Assembly (NCBI RefSeq): GCF_001570425.1
Contig: NZ_BCSX01000022.1
Coordinates: 1 to 64,000, forward strand
Direction of reading: 5' to 3'
Length of the DNA: 64,000 nt
Source: Mycolicibacterium brisbanense
GTDB taxonomy: Bacteria; Actinomycetota; Actinomycetes; Mycobacteriales; Mycobacteriaceae
In this document: in pieces, positions 61,257-64,000 of the stretch
How the letters are laid out: every line of letters starts with the position of its first letter
Position numbering within the stretch: position 1 is the first letter of the stretch
The notes under the pieces: generated by a model
What the model was told of the DNA's origin: nothing
Database searches by the model: none
The model's input: the letters and a program-made list of their open reading frames with translations, nothing else
Program-made: the position numbers and the translations under genes

Positions 61257-61697
61257 ACTCTCGCTTTTCGCTCTCACATCTCGCGGCACACGGGTGCCGC
61301 ATTCCCGCCGAGTTCTGGTTCAGGCCAGCGATTTTGCGCCATACCCCCGGCCTTGCCGCAAGCCCCCCTGTGCGCTATAAGGTCGAAGGGGAAGGGCGCA
61401 CACCGGTCGCTCCGTATCTCTGACGTGATCGCCGCCGCACCGCTCGGGCGACCCAACCATTCTACGGGCATGCGCCCCTGCCGGCTTCATCGCTCAGCGT
61501 AGGGGAAACGCTCTGCTGTGCAATGCTTTTCAGTGGTCTGCCGCGGTGCCGTCGCCGATCTGACCCAATCTGCGGCTCTTCCGGCTAGCTGGAAGACAGG
61601 GTTGGGTGCCAGCGCTGACGACACCGAAGCCCCGCGGGACGACTCTGGTAGGTGCCGAGTTCGGCATCAGAACAACAGCAGAGATTGAGAGAAGACC
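61257..61697. other. 441-bp divergent region between helD and a secreted-protein gene
   Basis: The region holds the RAE-like site (61348-61366) near the helD side. The rest shows no convincing gene. The plus-strand small exported protein at 61698 must have its promoter in the right part. Confidence 0.6.
61348..61366 (-). promoter_or_regulatory. Rifamycin-associated element (RAE)-like inverted repeat upstream of helD
   Basis: On the minus strand it reads GGGGCTTGCGGCAAGGCC plus G, with near-symmetric CTTGC/GCAAG arms. It matches, from memory, the 19-bp RAE found before rifamycin-inactivating genes and helR in actinobacteria. It ends 92 bases upstream of the helD start codon. A TATGGC that could serve as -10 follows at about 61342-61337 on that strand. 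Confidence 0.85.
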
Positions 61698-61928
61698 ATG
61701 CACGCCATCAATGCTCGTATCGTTCCGCTGGTCGCCATGGGTGTGACCGCCATCGCCATCGTCGCCGCGCCGATCGCGTCCGCAAGCACCCTGCCGGATA
61801 CGGCGTCGATCAACCAGAACCCGGGCAACACCCAGATCACCGCCACCCCGGGCGACGCCGCCCAAGAAGCCGCTCAGTTGCAGCAGCCCTTCGGCGGCGT
61901 CGACGGTGCCCTGCTCTTCCACCACTGA
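61698..61928 (+). CDS. Small exported protein, 76 aa
   Basis: MHAINARIVPLVAMGVTAIAIVAAPIASAS is a Sec signal peptide with an A-S-A cleavage region near residue 28. The mature part is about 46 residues, polar and Gln-rich (ITATPGDAAQEAAQLQQPFGG). A purine-rich GAGAGAAG is upstream of the ATG. No family was recognised. Such short secreted proteins are common in mycobacteria. Confidence 0.75.
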   Translation: MHAINARIVPLVAMGVTAIAIVAAPIASASTLPDTASINQNPGNTQITATPGDAAQEAAQLQQPFGGVDGALLFHH

Positions 61929-61974
61929 GCTTCGGCTATCGTCGACCGGGATCACCCACGGTCGATGGAGAATC

Positions 61975-62442
61975 GTGAGCTTCATTCGGGTGCTGTACGC
62001 CGCCGAGTTCAAGGGCGAGGACGTCGTGTTGTTGGCGATGGACGCCGGCGGTGTTCCGATCGTTCACAGCGCACTGTCCGAAGCGGTGCGACGCGGTTCG
62101 TCAGAGCTACGGCACGACGGTGTCATCCACGAATTCCGCCTGCAAACCGGTGCGGCCGACATCCGACTGGGCACTCAACACGTCCTGTGGCTGCTGGACC
62201 GCGCTCTTGCCGTCACCATCACCGAATACCTGGCTGCCCACGGCGAAACCAACAAACCCGGGCACCACTACGTGGACATCGATACGCCCGCGGAGACTCT
62301 CGTGCTGTCGTATGACGAATACTCGCGCGAGTTTCTCGAGCGGGTCTCGGGCACCGCGCCAGCCGGAGCGCAACGTGGCCGAAGAGTCGCGGGCCAAGGC
62401 CGCGGCCCACTTGGCATCACGATGGTCAACGAACTGTCGTAG
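61975..62442 (+). CDS. Hypothetical protein
   Basis: The protein has 155 aa, GTG 61975 (VSFIRVLYAAEFKGEDVVLL) with GGAG four bases upstream. FRLQTGAADIRLGTQHVLWLLDRALAVTITEYLAAHG suggests a small alpha/beta fold. No signal peptide is evident. It lies 46 bp after the exported-protein gene, and its 3' end overlaps the nucleotidyltransferase gene by 17 bp on the other strand. No function can be named. Confidence 0.6.
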   Translation: MSFIRVLYAAEFKGEDVVLLAMDAGGVPIVHSALSEAVRRGSSELRHDGVIHEFRLQTGAADIRLGTQHVLWLLDRALAVTITEYLAAHGETNKPGHHYVDIDTPAETLVLSYDEYSREFLERVSGTAPAGAQRGRRVAGQGRGPLGITMVNELS

Positions 62443-63244
62443 CGGTGGGGTGTGCGGCATCGGTTGTCCACCAACGCGTGTAGACAGCGACCAGCCAATC
62501 GTTCAGCTTGGTGTAATCCGGCCCCTCCGGAAAATCGGCCGTATCGGTGAGCGCGACGAGTTGTGCGCGCAGATCCGCAATGGTGTCGATGACGGTCGGC
62601 TTGTCGACCTTGCCGATCCGTAGGTCGCGCAGCCATGTTCGCGACGGCTCCGGCATCGGCAGTGTGATCCGACCGGTGCTGAGCAATTCGACGCCCTGCA
62701 AGCCGAGCCGTATCGCGTGATAGGCGAACTTCGTGTCGTACCCGTACACGTCGACCAGCTCCGGACGATTGGTGCGCTGCGAGCGCAGGCCCAGCATCCG
62801 ATCACGTTGGGCATCGAGATAGCCGATGAACCGCCTGCCGGCGTCGCGCGACAGGAACAGCTCCGGATTGGCCTGCAGTTCCCTTCCCGGCCAAGCGATC
62901 TCGACGATTTCCTGAGGCGGCACGAACAACAGCAACAGGACGGTTGGGTTGCCGCCGGCGGCCAGCCGAGCCCACTTGCGCAGACTGTAGATGGTCAGGT
63001 CGAGATCACCCGCACCCGAACGCGCGCCCTCTGGCTGAGTTCGGTACTGGTACTGCTCGAAGCGTGCGAGCCCGATCACACAGTCCGGCGGTTCGATGCA
63101 GATACCCATCTCGTCACGGTCGTCCGTGCCGTCGACCGTCACACCATGCAGCCCCGAGCCGACCTGCGTTCGCAGGACCGTGTTGCGTTCGGCGATGTCA
63201 CGGTGCCACGGCGTGTTGTGCGGGTTGATGTACGGCCCATCCAT
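62426..63244 (-). CDS. Predicted DNA polymerase beta-superfamily nucleotidyltransferase
   Basis: The protein has 272 aa, ATG 63244 (MDGPYINPHNTPWHRDIAER). The active-site motif is VGSGLHGVTVDGTDDRDEMGICIEPP: G-S-x-x-H-G followed by D-D-R-D, with the metal Asp residues about residues 43-46. SLRKWARLAAGGNPTVLLLLF is the conserved second block. It resembles nucleotidyltransferases also seen in phages. The target is unknown. The start faces the Pro-rich secreted protein gene. Confidence 0.8.
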   Translation of the reverse strand: MDGPYINPHNTPWHRDIAERNTVLRTQVGSGLHGVTVDGTDDRDEMGICIEPPDCVIGLARFEQYQYRTQPEGARSGAGDLDLTIYSLRKWARLAAGGNPTVLLLLFVPPQEIVEIAWPGRELQANPELFLSRDAGRRFIGYLDAQRDRMLGLRSQRTNRPELVDVYGYDTKFAYHAIRLGLQGVELLSTGRITLPMPEPSRTWLRDLRIGKVDKPTVIDTIADLRAQLVALTDTADFPEGPDYTKLNDWLVAVYTRWWTTDAAHPTATTVR

Positions 63245-63432
63245 GCAGCGAGCGTAATGACCAGGCCGGGGCGTCCCCACCGATTTTTGCCTGCCGCCGC
63301 TCTCACCTGGCGTGTGTTTGGCTCCCCCGTGTTCTCGGGTATGCGGCGTGCGTGGGGGGTCAGGGATCGCCGCTGTGTGCCGCACTGCTTGGCGCTCCCG
63401 TCATCGAGAAGCACACGCAAGGAGTTCAACGC

Positions 63433-63849
63433 ATGGCCTTGAAGAAGATCGCAGCGCGTGCAGTCACCACAAGCATGCTCGGCATGGCTGGCTTGGGCAT
63501 CGGCGCGGGTCTGGCCCACGCCGATCCGCACGTCCCGATGCCACCGACACCACCCGTTCCGGCTCCGGGGATTCCCGGTCCTGGCGTAAATGCCGGAGTA
63601 CCTGGCAATCCGCTGCCGCCGGGGCAGGGTTATCTGCCGCCTCCTGGGCACGGTGGACCAATGCCTCAGGACCGCATTCCGTTCGCCTCGGCACCGCCGT
63701 GGGTCACGGTCCCGGCCGTGCCGCCCATGGGCACGCCTCCGGCTCCGCCGGTTCCGGACTGGGCCACCGGCCTCCCGGTGGTCTGGGATCCTGACATCGG
63801 CGCCTGGGGCGTGTGGGACGCCCAGGCGAGCGCATTCATTCGGCTGTAG
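63433..63849 (+). CDS. Proline-rich secreted protein
   Basis: The protein has 138 aa, ATG 63433 with GGAG eight bases upstream. MALKKIAARAVTTSMLGMAG and the following LGIGAGLAHA form a Sec signal peptide; cleavage after AHA leaves DPHVPMPP. The mature chain is rich in Pro and Gly (PPTPPVPAPGIPGPGV), and the C-terminus reads VWDPDIGAWGVWD. It is likely a cell-wall or secreted protein of mycobacterial type. A strong hairpin follows the stop. Confidence 0.8.
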   Translation: MALKKIAARAVTTSMLGMAGLGIGAGLAHADPHVPMPPTPPVPAPGIPGPGVNAGVPGNPLPPGQGYLPPPGHGGPMPQDRIPFASAPPWVTVPAVPPMGTPPAPPVPDWATGLPVVWDPDIGAWGVWDAQASAFIRL

Positions 63850-63863
63850 GACACCGGATGCGG

Positions 63864-63895
63864 CTGCCACCCCGTCAGGCCTGGCGGGGTGGCAG
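63864..63895. terminator. Hairpin terminator after the secreted-protein gene
   Basis: CTGCCACCCCG (63864-63874) pairs perfectly with CGGGGTGGCAG (63885-63895) over a 10-base loop. There is no long T-run, as is usual for mycobacterial terminators. Confidence 0.8.
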
Positions 63896-63915
63896 TTGGT
63901 GTTCGGCGAACGACG

Positions 63916-63953
63916 CGGGACCCCGCCCCGACCGATGGTCGGAGCGGGTCCCG
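63916..63953. terminator. Second GC-rich hairpin, probably for the minus-strand gene at the edge
   Basis: CGGGACCC and CCGACC (left, 63916-63933) pair with GGTCGG and GGGTCCCG (right, 63937-63953) around a GAT loop, with one bulged C and one mismatch. It lies ten bases before the TAG of the edge gene. Confidence 0.75.
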
Positions 63954-63962
63954 TTCTCACCG

Positions 63963-64000
63963 CTAGGCGCAGACCTGCACGAAGCCGAGCGGCCCGGACA
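63963..64000 (-). CDS. C-terminal end of a minus-strand gene (rest outside window)
   Basis: Reading from the right edge gives ...SGPLGFVQVCA then TAG (63965-63963). Only 11-12 residues are visible, so no function can be assigned. The terminator hairpin directly after the stop supports a real gene. Confidence 0.4.
   Translation of the reverse strand, partial: SGPLGFVQVCA

Noticed and set aside
61367..61697. Possible non-coding RNA between helD and the exported-protein gene
   Set aside because: No hairpin with conserved features or promoter pair could be recognised by eye.

Overview
The window is GC-rich actinobacterial chromosome, most likely from a fast-growing mycobacterium (Mycolicibacterium type). 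The signs are: a 13E12-type HNH endonuclease tail at the left edge, many fadE, echA, thiolase, FabG and MaoC lipid genes, a GAF-GGDEF-EAL protein of DcpA type, a HelD RNA-polymerase-recycling factor of mycobacterial length, ahpC-ahpD, small secreted proteins, frequent GTG starts and many 4-nt ATGA/GTGA overlaps. The species is inferred; no rRNA or tRNA gene was seen.

Layout. 0-12.3 kb: lipid and acyl-CoA genes with local TetR and GntR regulators (RibD-like reductase, NTF2-like protein, crotonase, two thiolases, FabG-type SDR, two acyl-CoA dehydrogenases, MaoC hydratase). 12.3-20 kb: purU, then a signalling block with a c-di-GMP synthase/phosphodiesterase, two tandem gamma-butyrolactone-receptor-like TetR genes and a lone PAS protein. 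20-22.4 kb: a coupled acyl-CoA dehydrogenase pair. 22.4-30.4 kb: a divergent aromatic meta-cleavage locus (amidohydrolase, extradiol dioxygenase, C-C hydrolase, FAD hydroxylase, facing TetR, acetaldehyde dehydrogenase-like, 4-hydroxy-2-oxovalerate aldolase, DMT exporter). Two 14-bp palindromes lie between the halves. The dehydrogenase lacks its catalytic cysteine.

30.4-37.2 kb: a guanidine/urea-type operon (APC permease, two carboxyguanidine-deiminase-type proteins, a carboxylase core, allophanate hydrolase). The carboxylase has only its carboxyltransferase domains, with no biotin carboxylase or biotin carrier, and starts with a threefold 9-residue repeat. 37.3-39 kb: two nucleotidyltransferases. 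39-50.2 kb: a sugar or sugar-acid locus. A LacI repressor sits between two operons that carry the same 14-bp operator in opposite orientation. One operon encodes GMC dehydrogenase, small subunit and aldehyde dehydrogenase. The other encodes a Gfo/Idh/MocA enzyme, a DUF993 protein, a TIM-barrel isomerase, an unknown 108-aa protein, three membrane proteins (one only 48 aa) and glycerate kinase. This is the best candidate for an undescribed pathway.

50.3-56.3 kb: ahpCD, a histidine-ammonia-lyase remnant, CsbD, and an envelope-stress module (ECF sigma factor with an Asp23/AmaP/DUF2273 gene set that includes a short HPD-motif protein). 56.4-61.4 kb: two LLM-class monooxygenases converging on helD, which has a sequence matching the rifamycin-associated element (RAE) upstream. 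61.4-64 kb: small secreted proteins, a hypothetical protein, a third nucleotidyltransferase, and two terminator hairpins at the right edge.
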